64,000 nt of DNA from positions 62,001 through 126,000 of the forward strand of contig CAVSBZ010000007.1 in NCBI GenBank assembly GCA_963726315.1, in the 5' to 3' direction. Of the stretch, positions 54,601-62,445 are shown piece after piece; the first letter of the stretch is position 1; each line of letters starts with the position of its first letter. This stretch comes from FEB-25 sp963726315 (GTDB lineage: Bacteria; Chloroflexota; Anaerolineae; Anaerolineales; UBA4823). Made by a program: the position numbers and the translations under genes. Below the pieces are notes generated by a model that ran no database searches, was not told the origin of the DNA, and saw nothing but the letters and a program-made list of their open reading frames with translations.

Positions 54601-55811
54601 GTCATCCCGCACAACTTCTCGTACATGCGGAAGTAGTTTTGGATGGTGATGGTGGCGTAAGTGACGTTCTCCGCCTGGACGCGCACACCTTCCTTGGCTT
54701 CAACTGCCTGGTGCAGCCCGTCCGACCAGCGCCGACCAGGCATCAATCGCCCGGTAAACTCGTCGACGATGACCACCTTGCCCGTTTGAACCAGGTAGTC
54801 CTTATTGCGTTTGAACAGGAACTGGGCACGCAAAGCCTGCTCGAGGAAGCCTCTCAGGCGTGCCTGCTCAGGGGTCACGTCCTCCGGGCGTTCGGGGTCG
54901 CTCAGAGCGACACCTAGCAGCTCCTCGACGTGCAGCTCACCGATCTCGGTGAGGGTAATGGTGCGGTCGCGCTCCTCCAGCTCATAGTCTTCGGCGCGTA
55001 GCTGCCGTACCACCAGCACCATGCGCATATACCATTCGGCATCGTCCTGGGCAGGTCCGGAGATGATCAGAGGGGTGCGAGCTTCATCGATGAGGATGTT
55101 GTCGACCTCGTCCACGATGGCGTAATAGTGGCCGCGCTGGACGCGTTCATCCAGGCTCATGGTCATGTTATCCCGCAGGTAATCGAAGCCGAACTCTGAG
55201 TTGATACCGTAGGTAATGTCGGCGGCATAAGCCTCGCGGCGGTCCACCAGGCGCAACTGGTGCTGGTCTTCGTGTGGGGAGGTCTTCTCCAGGTCAACGA
55301 TAAAGGCTTTCTTGCCATTCTCCGTACGAGAGGCCATCTGGAGCACACCCACGCTAAGACCGAGGGCATTGTAGATGGGTGCCATCCAGCGGGCGTCACG
55401 CCGTGCCAGGTAGTCGTTCACCGTAACCAGGTGGGTGCCCTTTCCGGCGAGGGCGTTCAAGTAAAGGGGCAGGGTAGCAACCAGGGTCTTGCCTTCACCG
55501 GTACGCATCTCGGCGATCTTGCCCTGGTGCAGAGAAATACCGCCGATCAGCTGTACATCATAATGGCGTTGACCGTTGGTACGCTTACTGGCTTCACGCA
55601 CGGCAGTGAAGGCTTCGGGTAGCAGGGCATCGAGAGTCTCGCCATCGGCCAGGCGTGATCGGAATTCAGCTGTCTTTGCGAGCAGCTCTTCAGAGCTTAA
55701 CGCCTCGAACTCAGGTTCCAGGCTGTTGATCTGGTCGACGACCTCATTCGACCTGGTGAGCGCTCTCTTGTTAGGATCACCGCCGAAAATGGTAACGAAT
55801 TTCTTAAGCAT
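51660..55811 (-). CDS. secA: SecA preprotein translocase ATPase, extra-long form
   Basis: 1383 residues from ATG 55811 (GAAAGG at 6 bases; the GTG at 55817 overlaps this site); ordinary SecA has 800-950. Walker A is MRTGEGKT, the DEAD-type box VDEVDNILIDEA, and later motifs are GTTSVELSDHLS, TNMAGRGVDIKLGG and RIDNQLRGRAARQGDPGS. Three insertions are evident: about 95 residues before IPHQVLNARKH (near 515-608), about 60 after DIKLGG (near 655-712), and about 350 between LEYDDVLN (near 820) and WVDYLTQMEALR (near 1275). The tail is acidic then Arg-rich (KRRRHRR) with no SEC-C zinc motif. It drives protein export through SecYEG. Confidence 0.95.
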   Translation of the reverse strand: MLKKFVTIFGGDPNKRALTRSNEVVDQINSLEPEFEALSSEELLAKTAEFRSRLADGETLDALLPEAFTAVREASKRTNGQRHYDVQLIGGISLHQGKIAEMRTGEGKTLVATLPLYLNALAGKGTHLVTVNDYLARRDARWMAPIYNALGLSVGVLQMASRTENGKKAFIVDLEKTSPHEDQHQLRLVDRREAYAADITYGINSEFGFDYLRDNMTMSLDERVQRGHYYAIVDEVDNILIDEARTPLIISGPAQDDAEWYMRMVLVVRQLRAEDYELEERDRTITLTEIGELHVEELLGVALSDPERPEDVTPEQARLRGFLEQALRAQFLFKRNKDYLVQTGKVVIVDEFTGRLMPGRRWSDGLHQAVEAKEGVRVQAENVTYATITIQNYFRMYEKLCGMTGTALTEAEEFDKIYKLDVIAIPTNLEYQAMREGSALSLLEGKDEQGYKYRYYALQADTAKKPVYFQRKDFPDVIYRTEEVKFRAITSEILRYHAMGRPMLVGTTSVELSDHLSTRMRAEPLRKLAQVAILRKAWLEKNNREEDGRIVEELQPLNASLDQLQVPDMRKMARDLGISFNPEDPENLTRLLDILDLPAEDAERLKTDLESGIPHQVLNARKHTEESQIIADAGAFGAVTIATNMAGRGVDIKLGGELPEGVIDSVNRVLRRAGYADPYDMRHEERRQALEALTPDQVGIYEADIASFLTYMQHMGRVKELGGLHVIGSERHEARRIDNQLRGRAARQGDPGSSRFYLSLEDELMRRFGGGQVESIMQRMKIDDAVPMEVGLVSRLVEQSQTRVEGANFDVRKHLLEYDDVLNTQRQRIYGQRDLIFTKADLSEDVTELLGTEVNRRVPESLADEEGPWKLLAWLDQVQPPLDLGGILFPSYSLKLLVDHLASQQKGYNSIDDLRDALLGLANEALKAEEEHLLRTIDNLLETSRERLESQAKERLEALDTFYEGLRMGEAEDAAPRTSRELLDELVGMVHVNIRLSPEELRLLRDDPDKVRKSIRTQVENAVAGQSVMRLVGAIERRLEDTLDLEVTQLDSSDWEAMADQVYHSTQLVLTRRRERLLGNGAGPASGQLVHDLESALAKITGPVTTNHMLGLLLMMPQGTKASFDKKTHRRVLQRTTRLSYIYLAARLLEGRTPEDITDEVLKHLQSAQETIRRAWGASEFSRLANATLPELDPTLRDTLCSLLGEETCASLETQPLQSLDREQIIKLMDELGRRALTEVYRQLLLGVITELWVDYLTQMEALRVSIGLEAYGQRDPLVQYKSKAFELFQNLLKDMRSGVISRMFTYRPRLMSSVQSEMHRPTTVEEFEAETDAVTASGDGGEAEEQPADGTELEPEPEEERVGVQDNQSQLSKSQKRRRHRR

Positions 55812-55832
55812 ATACACCCTTTCTGCGGGGGG

Positions 55833-55841
55833 ATTATAGCA
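55833..55841 (-). promoter_or_regulatory. Extended -10 element upstream of secA
   Basis: Read on the minus strand, TGCTATAAT is an extended -10 box. Transcription would start near 55826, giving a leader of about 15 bases before the secA ATG. No good -35 is seen. Confidence 0.5.
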
Positions 55842-55931
55842 TAGTTAGTTTAAGGGAAATTGAGAGCGGCATGCGACTGAAGCCAGGCCTGTATCGACCT
55901 ACTGACACCCTAGATGGTAAGGCTGGGCAGA

Positions 55932-56474
55932 TCACTTAAAGGATAACTGCTGACCTTTGGATGGGTCGTCCGGGTTGTGGATGGAGCGTGCATCGACCAG
56001 GCTGCCGTCTGCCAGGATGTGCCATATAGCCACCTGGGGGTATTCCATCAGCAGGTAGGCGGCGATGAGGTGGTGGCGGTGGCAGTTGGCAGGGTCCTTC
56101 TCGGCGCACAGGATGCAGGTGGTTTGCTGACCTGCAAGCACAAGCAGGTGCTGGATGCCCTCGATGAACCAGGGACGCTGCATCACTGCCGGATAGCTGA
56201 GTTCGTTGATATAATCGGCAGCTTTAACCGGGATGGCATGATGCTTATAACAAGCAGGGTCTTTTGGACGACCTCCCAGCAATTCACCCGCCCACGTATA
56301 GTCGATACCCTGCACCTGCATCACCTGCTGAAGGGCATTTTTGTTGAACTGGGGATGGAAGCGGCTGTAGGGAGCACTTCTTACGTCCACGAGGCCAGCG
56401 ATCTCGTGGTCAAACAGCAGCTGGTTGAATACGTCGATTGGATGGTTGCTGTGACCGATGGTGAAAAGCTGCAT
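55932..56474 (-). CDS. DUF488 family protein
   Basis: 180 residues. Starts LFTIGHSNHPIDVF and has LVDVRSAPYSRFHPQFN (about 28-44), GGRP near 67, and the Cys-rich CAEKDPANCHRHHLI (about 121-135). These are the hallmarks of DUF488 (YeaO-like branch distinct), a small alpha/beta family with no proven function; the CxxxxxxxCHR set suggests metal or redox binding. It is the last gene of an operon after the M55 peptidase (8-bp gap). Confidence 0.88.
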   Translation of the reverse strand: MQLFTIGHSNHPIDVFNQLLFDHEIAGLVDVRSAPYSRFHPQFNKNALQQVMQVQGIDYTWAGELLGGRPKDPACYKHHAIPVKAADYINELSYPAVMQRPWFIEGIQHLLVLAGQQTTCILCAEKDPANCHRHHLIAAYLLMEYPQVAIWHILADGSLVDARSIHNPDDPSKGQQLSFK

Positions 56475-56482
56475 GCCGTGAT

Positions 56483-57307
56483 CTATATCCCCACCAGAGC
56501 CACCGCCGCCTGGAAGCCCAGGTAGGCTGCCAGCATATCCCTGGCTTTAAAGGTCAGTCGTCTACCATCCAGGCGCGTGGCTCCCGGGAAGATGGCTGCC
56601 TGGTCAGCCTGGTCGGAGGTGTTGAAGTCGATCGTCACCTGCACGGGCTTCGCGACAATAAACGGCTTGGGAGCCTCCCCAGCCTGCAGGCGCTTCACTG
56701 CCTGCCTGGCAGCCGATTGGATGAGCTCCTCGGTGACCTGTGGCAGGAGACACTCAGCAGCCATCCGGCTGACGGCGGTCTTCACCACCACCGTCTCGAT
56801 CGGTCCAAGAAGCTCGCTGGCCTGGGCGCAGGCAGTCTGGTCACCACTGAGCATGAGAACAGGGACGTTGAAGTGACCTGCTACGGCGCCGTTCAACCCA
56901 TATTCGCCCACCAGGATGTCATTCAGCCACAGGTTTGCCACCCTGCGGCTAGACCAGGTGTGGTCAAGGATGGCATTCTGCGAGCCAGCCCGGGCATGAT
57001 AGCCAACAAAGATCAGACCATCGATTCCCTGGTCGATACCCTGGACCATCGCCAGGGGGGAGTAGTCTCCGCTGATCAGGTGGGCACACGGGTCGAGCTC
57101 TTCAATCAGGATGTTTGTGCCGCGATCGTGCCCATCGGTGACCAGGATCTCTTTAGCCCCAGCTTCGCATGCACCCCGCACAGCCGCGTTAACATCGCTA
57201 GTCATCAAGCGGCGGAAGCGGGGGTATTCGGCATGGTTGGGATCTACCTGATCCCAGTTGGTCACACCGGTGATGCCTTCCATATCGGCGGCAATTAGGA
57301 TTTTCAT
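56483..57307 (-). CDS. M55 family (DppA-like) metallo-aminopeptidase
   Basis: 274 residues behind AAGGAG. Zinc-ligand motifs: ADMEGITGV with Asp8 and Glu10, DGHDRG near 58-63, GYHARAG near 102-108 and LNDILVGEYGLN with Glu near 134. DppA of Bacillus is a decameric D-aminopeptidase for D-Ala dipeptides, so a role in cell-wall peptide recycling is likely but substrate stereochemistry is not proved. The gene lies 18 bp after the transporter gene. Confidence 0.92.
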   Translation of the reverse strand: MKILIAADMEGITGVTNWDQVDPNHAEYPRFRRLMTSDVNAAVRGACEAGAKEILVTDGHDRGTNILIEELDPCAHLISGDYSPLAMVQGIDQGIDGLIFVGYHARAGSQNAILDHTWSSRRVANLWLNDILVGEYGLNGAVAGHFNVPVLMLSGDQTACAQASELLGPIETVVVKTAVSRMAAECLLPQVTEELIQSAARQAVKRLQAGEAPKPFIVAKPVQVTIDFNTSDQADQAAIFPGATRLDGRRLTFKARDMLAAYLGFQAAVALVGI

Positions 57308-57325
57308 AGTTTACAAGCTCCTTGG

Positions 57326-59164
57326 TCATTTCTTGAGGTGGTAGGGGACGTCGATGATGATGCGTTGGAAGCCCTGTGTACGGCGGCGGTAGAGCAAAGC
57401 CGCTTTGAGCAGCAAGGAAGTCTGGTTGTGCAGTAGCTGATGCCACCAGCGGGCAGGGACGAATTCAGGCAGCACCACTGCTGCCAATGTGCCGTCGTTG
57501 TGCTGGCGGTCATCTTCATCCAGGTAATCGAGAAATGGCTGAATGATCGAGCGGTAGGGTGAGGGCAGAACAACCAGGGGTATATCAGGCCACCAACATT
57601 CCCATTCCTTGCGGATCTGCTCGCCAGACCCGGGGTCAAGCTCGACATACACGGCGGTGATATCCTTGGAGATGGATTGAGCCAGGTCTATGGCGTCGAT
57701 GATACCACGGTGAACCCCTGAGACGGGCACGATCAGGCGCATAGGTGGGGAGGGTTTAATATCGGGGGGAAGCCCGCGCATTGAGAGCTGCTTGCCTACT
57801 TCCTTGTAATGGTCCCTGATGCGTAAAAATACCACTACCAGGATTGGGATGAGCAGCACAGTGATCCAGGCACCCTCACGAAATTTACTGATGCTGATTA
57901 CCACCAGAGTGGTCCCTGTGGCCACAGCGCCAAGTCCATTTAGAAAGGCTTTCAAGCGCCAATTTTGACTCCGTTCACGAACCCAGTGTACGACCATACC
58001 CGACTGCGAAAGGGTGAATGCCAGGAAGGCCCCTATTGCAAAAAGAGGTATAAGCTGGTGGCTGTTACCGCTGAAAAGCACGATCAATACGCCAGTGGCA
58101 ATGGCAAGGAAAACAATGCCGTTGGCAAACACCAGCCTATCTCCCAGCCCGGTGAACTGGCGTGGCAAAAACCCGTCACGGGCAAGGATGGCAGACAGGC
58201 GGGGAAAATCTGCGAAGCTGGTATTGGCAGCCACTGCCAGGATGAGCAAGGTTGAAAACTGGATCAGCAAATAAGCGGGTCCGCTACCTAGCAGATGTCG
58301 TGCCAGCGCCGAAAGGATGGTCTCGTTTGGACCAGCGATGATCCCCAGGAATTGGGTCAACCCGATGCTGCCGATAAATAATATCCCCATCAGGATTGCC
58401 ATAGCAATCAAGGTGCGGCCGGCATTTTTCGATTCCGGAGGTTGAAAAGCTGGCACTCCATTACTGATAGCTTCAATACCGGTCAGGGCTGTGCACCCTG
58501 TGGAAAAAGTATGTAAGATGAGAAACAGGGTCAGTGGTTGGACGGGGGAAGGGGCAACTGTGGCTAAAGGGACCGGACCTTCAATCCATAGGCGGATACC
58601 ACCGTATACCAGCATAGGAATGTAGGTGAATAAAAACAGGTAAACCGGTACCGCCATAATGGTGCCGGTTTCGCGCAAACCACGCAGGTTCGCTAGCATG
58701 ATCAACCCTAGCAACCCGAGGGAAATTCCAACCTTGTAGGGCAATAAACTGGGGAACGCTGAGGCGATGGCGTCCACGCCAGCGGTGAGGCTGACTGCGG
58801 CGCACAGCAGGTAATCGAGCAGCAAAGCGCCTGCGGCAACCAAGCCCGGTAATATGCCCAGGTTGGCACGGGCAACAATATAGGAGCCACCACCAGAAGG
58901 ATAACCATGGATGGTCTGATAATATGAAATCGCGACAATGACGAGGATCCCAATGATAGCCAGTCCAATCGGCCATTCCAGCAACAGGCCGGCACTCCCG
59001 GCAACGACCAATCCCAGGTATATTTCCTGGTTGGCATATGCAATCGAGGAGAGGGCATCTGGAGAAAAAGCGGCTAGCGCCCGAACTTTATTCAGGCGTT
59101 TTTCAGCCAGCTGTGCGGTGGGAAGGGGGGAGCCGATGAGAGCGTTTTTAATCTTTGAAATCAT
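57326..59164 (-). CDS. APC-superfamily transporter resembling KimA/YdaO
   Basis: 612 residues: about 12 membrane helices to residue 460, then a cytosolic domain of about 150. The opening FSPDALSSIAYANQEIYL, the unwound-helix GYPSGGGSYIVARANLG and LLLDYLLCAAVSLTAGVDAI are like KimA (YdaO), the high-affinity K+ importer of Bacillus; the C-terminal cytosolic part (KPSPPMRLIVPVSGVHRG) fits its USP-like domain. An amino-acid permease cannot be excluded. No c-di-AMP riboswitch fits in the 142-bp gap to the divergent gene. The M55 peptidase follows in the same operon. Confidence 0.85.
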   Translation of the reverse strand: MISKIKNALIGSPLPTAQLAEKRLNKVRALAAFSPDALSSIAYANQEIYLGLVVAGSAGLLLEWPIGLAIIGILVIVAISYYQTIHGYPSGGGSYIVARANLGILPGLVAAGALLLDYLLCAAVSLTAGVDAIASAFPSLLPYKVGISLGLLGLIMLANLRGLRETGTIMAVPVYLFLFTYIPMLVYGGIRLWIEGPVPLATVAPSPVQPLTLFLILHTFSTGCTALTGIEAISNGVPAFQPPESKNAGRTLIAMAILMGILFIGSIGLTQFLGIIAGPNETILSALARHLLGSGPAYLLIQFSTLLILAVAANTSFADFPRLSAILARDGFLPRQFTGLGDRLVFANGIVFLAIATGVLIVLFSGNSHQLIPLFAIGAFLAFTLSQSGMVVHWVRERSQNWRLKAFLNGLGAVATGTTLVVISISKFREGAWITVLLIPILVVVFLRIRDHYKEVGKQLSMRGLPPDIKPSPPMRLIVPVSGVHRGIIDAIDLAQSISKDITAVYVELDPGSGEQIRKEWECWWPDIPLVVLPSPYRSIIQPFLDYLDEDDRQHNDGTLAAVVLPEFVPARWWHQLLHNQTSLLLKAALLYRRRTQGFQRIIIDVPYHLKK

Positions 59165-59259
59165 GCCGATGAACCTAAAACTGCTCTATCCATAGTATAT
59201 ACCACTCCCGCTTTTACGGCGGGGTGTAATCAGGCTAATATTAGGAAAGATATGTCCCA

Positions 59260-59268
59260 TGCTATAAT
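59260..59268 (+). promoter_or_regulatory. Extended -10 promoter of acyl-CoA dehydrogenase gene
   Basis: TGCTATAAT, an extended -10 element, gives a start near 59275 and a leader of about 32 bases before the ATG at 59307. A weak -35 (TTAGGA, 59241-59246) is 16 bases upstream. Confidence 0.55.
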
Positions 59269-59306
59269 CACGATCATTCCTACTTACAATTGATGCGGAG
59301 GATACG

Positions 59307-60476
59307 ATGGCTGGCAGTGGATTATTTCCGTTTACCGAAGAGCACGAGAGCATCCGTATGGCGGCGCGTAACTTTGCGCAAAAAGAAATCGCGCCGGTGG
59401 CGGCAGAGTTTGACGAAAGCGGTGAATTCCCCTCCAAGACGATCAAGAAGATGGGAGAAATGGGCTTCATGGGGATTGAGGTGCCGGAAGAATATGGCGG
59501 AGCAGGGATGGACACCCTGGCATACGTGCTGGCGCTCGAGGAAATCTGCAAAGTGGATGCCGCTCACGGCACCATCATGTCGGTGAACAACAGCCTGTTT
59601 TGCAATGGCATATTGAAGTTTGGGACGGAAGCCCAAAAGCAAATGTATGTTACAGCTGTCGCTTCAGGCAAGTCGATTGGAGCTTATTCCCTCACCGAGC
59701 CTATGTCTGGTTCAGACGCGGGGACGATGCGCAGCCGGGCAGTCAAAGAAGGGGAGGGGTACGTCATCAACGGGCGCAAGTCTTGGGTGACAAGTGGACC
59801 GGTGGCAGAGTATGTGGTGATGTTCACCATGACCGACCCAGATAAGAAGCACCGCGGCATCACGGCGTTCCTGATTGATGCGAACAGACCCGGATTCGTG
59901 CGGGGGAAGAAGGAACCCAAGCTGGGTATCCGTGCATCCGCAACGAGTGAGATCTTGTTCGAGGATTACCACTGCCCGGTGGAAGACCGCCTGGGTGAAG
60001 ATGGCGATGGGTTCAAGATCGCCATGGCAGTGTTGGATGCAGGGCGGATTGGGATTGCTGCCCAGGCGTTGGGGATCGCCGAAGCGGCTTATGATGCCAG
60101 CGTGACCTACGCCCGCGAGCGGGAAGCTTTTGGTTCCAAGATTGGTGAATTCCAGGGCATCTCCTTCAAGATTGCAGACATGAAGACACGCATCGAAGCA
60201 TCACGCCTGCTGGTGTACAACGCAGCCCTGGCGAAGGAGCGCGCCAAGACCACCGGTGAGCGATTTACGCGTGAAGCCGCCATGGCGAAGCTGTTCGCCT
60301 CAGAGACGGCGATGTTCGTGGCTCACTCAGCCGTGCAGATCCATGGTGGGATGGGCTACAGCAAGGAGCTGCCTGTAGAGCGCTACTTTAGAGATGCCAA
60401 GATCACCGAAATATACGAGGGAACAAGTGAGATCCAGCGCCTGGTCATTTCAAGAATGGAGCTTGGACTCCGATAG
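59307..60476 (+). CDS. Acyl-CoA dehydrogenase (short-chain/butyryl type)
   Basis: 389 residues behind GGAGG. Family motifs: AYSLTEPMSGSDAG (about 130-143), GRKSWVTSG, REREAFGSKIGEFQGISFKIADM and QIHGGMGYSKELPVERYFRDA. The catalytic Glu is in IYEGTSEIQRLVI, the position of short-chain enzymes. It oxidises a short acyl-CoA and feeds electrons to ETF. It is a different branch from the acyl-CoA dehydrogenase at 16530, which has an acidic tail. Confidence 0.95.
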   Translation: MAGSGLFPFTEEHESIRMAARNFAQKEIAPVAAEFDESGEFPSKTIKKMGEMGFMGIEVPEEYGGAGMDTLAYVLALEEICKVDAAHGTIMSVNNSLFCNGILKFGTEAQKQMYVTAVASGKSIGAYSLTEPMSGSDAGTMRSRAVKEGEGYVINGRKSWVTSGPVAEYVVMFTMTDPDKKHRGITAFLIDANRPGFVRGKKEPKLGIRASATSEILFEDYHCPVEDRLGEDGDGFKIAMAVLDAGRIGIAAQALGIAEAAYDASVTYAREREAFGSKIGEFQGISFKIADMKTRIEASRLLVYNAALAKERAKTTGERFTREAAMAKLFASETAMFVAHSAVQIHGGMGYSKELPVERYFRDAKITEIYEGTSEIQRLVISRMELGLR

Positions 60477-60792
60477 GTTTGGATAGGGATTCAGGGATAA
60501 AAAGAATAGGTTCTGTCCAACACTTACTTCTGCTTATCGTTGAGGTACTCTTATTCGAACACTTGACGCATCCCATGGCATATAACCTGGCAACTTTGCA
60601 TTGTTCACCCCCACTGACACCCGGGCTAGATACCTGCATCACAGATCTAGTTAAGACCAGATTCCAGAAGGCAATGACACAAAATTATGGTTTATTTCAG
60701 CCGGGATGCAGATGTTGTCGCTGGGTAGACACTCAGCTTTTAGTAATTCGCTCGACACCCTTTTTGAATGAAATTGTAGTGCGGAGGAGCTA
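60477..60792 (+). other. 316-bp intergenic region
   Basis: No gene is supported. An open frame from TTG 60479 to a TAATG overlap with the next start is unlike a real protein in composition and has no ribosome site. GGAGGAG (60783-60789) serves the alcohol dehydrogenase gene. No clear promoter. Confidence 0.5.
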
Positions 60793-61824
60793 ATGAAAGC
60801 TGTGTTATTTAATACGCATGGTGGGCTGGAAGTGCTTGAATATACAGACTTCCCAACACCTGAACCGGCAGAGGGACAGGTGCTGGTAAAACTCGAGGCT
60901 GCCGCGCTTAACCGAGTGGATATCTGGACCCGCGTTGGATGGCCTGGCATAAAACTGCAATACCCGCATATCCCTGGATCGGATGGGGCAGGGATAGTAG
61001 CAGCGGTGGGTACGGGTGTAGCTATGTGGAATATTGGTGACAGGGTGGTGATCAATTCAAACCTTGGCTGCGGTCATTGCCCGGCATGTATTGCCGGACA
61101 AGATAACCGCTGCCGCGACTGGCATTTGTTGGGCGAGACGGTGCGGGGTACTTATGCGCAGTATATAGCTATTCCTGCGACCAACCTGTATTTAATCCCA
61201 GTTGATTTTGACGCCCATAAAGCAGCAGCTGCGGCGCTTGTATTTCATACTGCCTGGCACTCACTGATCGTGCGCGGGGGGTTAAAGCCTGGTGAGAGTG
61301 TGTTGGTGGTAGGTGCTTCTGGTGGTGTGAATACTGCCAGCATACAGGTTGCCAAGTTAGCCGGTGCGACGGTGTATGTGGTTGGCTCGGACCCCGAAAA
61401 ACTCAAGCTTGCCGAAGCATTAGGAGCAGATTATCTCATTGACCGTTCGAAGGAAGAGAACTGGTCCAAGACGATCTTCAGCCTGACAGCAAAGCGTGGG
61501 GTGGATGTGGTGGTGGATAATGTAGGGACGACCTTCCCGTTGAGCTTTCGGTCGGCTGCCAAAGGGGGGCGCATCCTGACGGTGGGCAACTCGGGAGGGG
61601 CGAAATTCGAGATTGATAACAGGCAGATATTTGGGAAACACCTATCGGTCCTTGGCTCATCGATGGGCACCCGGGCTGATTTTGCCACTGTAATGGATTT
61701 GATCTATGCAGGTAAACTTAACCCGGTCCTGGATCGTGACTACCCATTGAAAGATGCACGGGCTGCACAGGAATGCCTTGAGCAAGGTAAGCAATGCGGT
61801 AAAATCACCTTGACTATTGAGTAA
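60793..61824 (+). CDS. Zinc-type alcohol dehydrogenase / quinone oxidoreductase family protein
   Basis: 343 residues. GroES-like N-terminal domain (ALNRVDIW, PHIPGSDGAGIVAAVG) and Rossmann domain (VLVVGASGGVNTASIQVAKLAGA). Structural-zinc cysteines are CGHCPACIAGQDNRC (about 94-108). The catalytic-zinc Cys of true alcohol dehydrogenases is Asn here (LNRVD), as in quinone oxidoreductases, so activity is probably NADPH-dependent reduction without catalytic zinc. A membrane-protein gene begins directly after the stop. Confidence 0.92.
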   Translation: MKAVLFNTHGGLEVLEYTDFPTPEPAEGQVLVKLEAAALNRVDIWTRVGWPGIKLQYPHIPGSDGAGIVAAVGTGVAMWNIGDRVVINSNLGCGHCPACIAGQDNRCRDWHLLGETVRGTYAQYIAIPATNLYLIPVDFDAHKAAAAALVFHTAWHSLIVRGGLKPGESVLVVGASGGVNTASIQVAKLAGATVYVVGSDPEKLKLAEALGADYLIDRSKEENWSKTIFSLTAKRGVDVVVDNVGTTFPLSFRSAAKGGRILTVGNSGGAKFEIDNRQIFGKHLSVLGSSMGTRADFATVMDLIYAGKLNPVLDRDYPLKDARAAQECLEQGKQCGKITLTIE

Positions 61825-62385
61825 ATGACTTGGAATTTGCTTGATATGGATAGCTCGCAGACACCCGACAAAGCAGCAGTACCCCAAGCGCAGGTCCAGG
61901 CACCGATTAACAAACGTCCTTGGAGCGTAACCTTGCTGGTAGTGGGGGTGTTAATCATCACAGTCATCAACCTTATCAGGTTAGGGCTGAGCATCAGGTA
62001 TTGGAGTTTTCTCAGCTCCCAGTCTGGGATCTCCCCAATTTATCTTACCCTGACTGGATTGATTTGGAGTGCGGTAGGCCTGTACCTAATGTGGGGGTTG
62101 TGGAAAGCGAAGAAATGGGCGCCCAGACTTATGCAAGCAGTTGGGCTTACCTATGCGCTGTATTACTGGATGGATCACATCTTTTTGATGGATCACCCGG
62201 TGAGTGGAGCGACAGATGCCTTCCGGCTGATGTTGCCAACCAACTGGCAGTTTTCTGCTGGAGTGACCGTAATCTGCCTGGTATTCATGGCCTGGACGCT
62301 GGGTCGGGCGAAAGTTAGAGCATATTTTGGAGTCGCTAACCCCGACATCGTTAATGACCAGGCTGGTAAGGATAAAAGCGATTGA
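61825..62385 (+). CDS. Four-helix membrane protein, function unknown
   Basis: 186 residues from ATG 61825, immediately after the previous stop; the ATG at 61846 is equally possible (179 residues). Four hydrophobic helices (about 34-54, 70-96, 104-124, 140-160) between a Gln/Pro-rich start and a charged tail. No motif recognised. Context suggests co-transcription with the alcohol dehydrogenase. Confidence 0.7.
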   Translation: MTWNLLDMDSSQTPDKAAVPQAQVQAPINKRPWSVTLLVVGVLIITVINLIRLGLSIRYWSFLSSQSGISPIYLTLTGLIWSAVGLYLMWGLWKAKKWAPRLMQAVGLTYALYYWMDHIFLMDHPVSGATDAFRLMLPTNWQFSAGVTVICLVFMAWTLGRAKVRAYFGVANPDIVNDQAGKDKSD

Positions 62386-62445
62386 GAAAATGATGACACA
62401 GCCTGAAAGACATACCTAAAATATCCACGGCTGTTGGAGACGCGT

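Noticed and set aside
59165..59306. c-di-AMP (ydaO-type) riboswitch before the KimA-like gene
   Set aside because: The divergent gap is about 140 bp and shares a promoter for the other strand; no room or recognisable core.
60479..60793. 104-codon frame before the alcohol dehydrogenase with a TAATG overlap
   Set aside because: It needs a TTG start without a ribosome site, and its composition is not protein-like; the overlap is probably chance.
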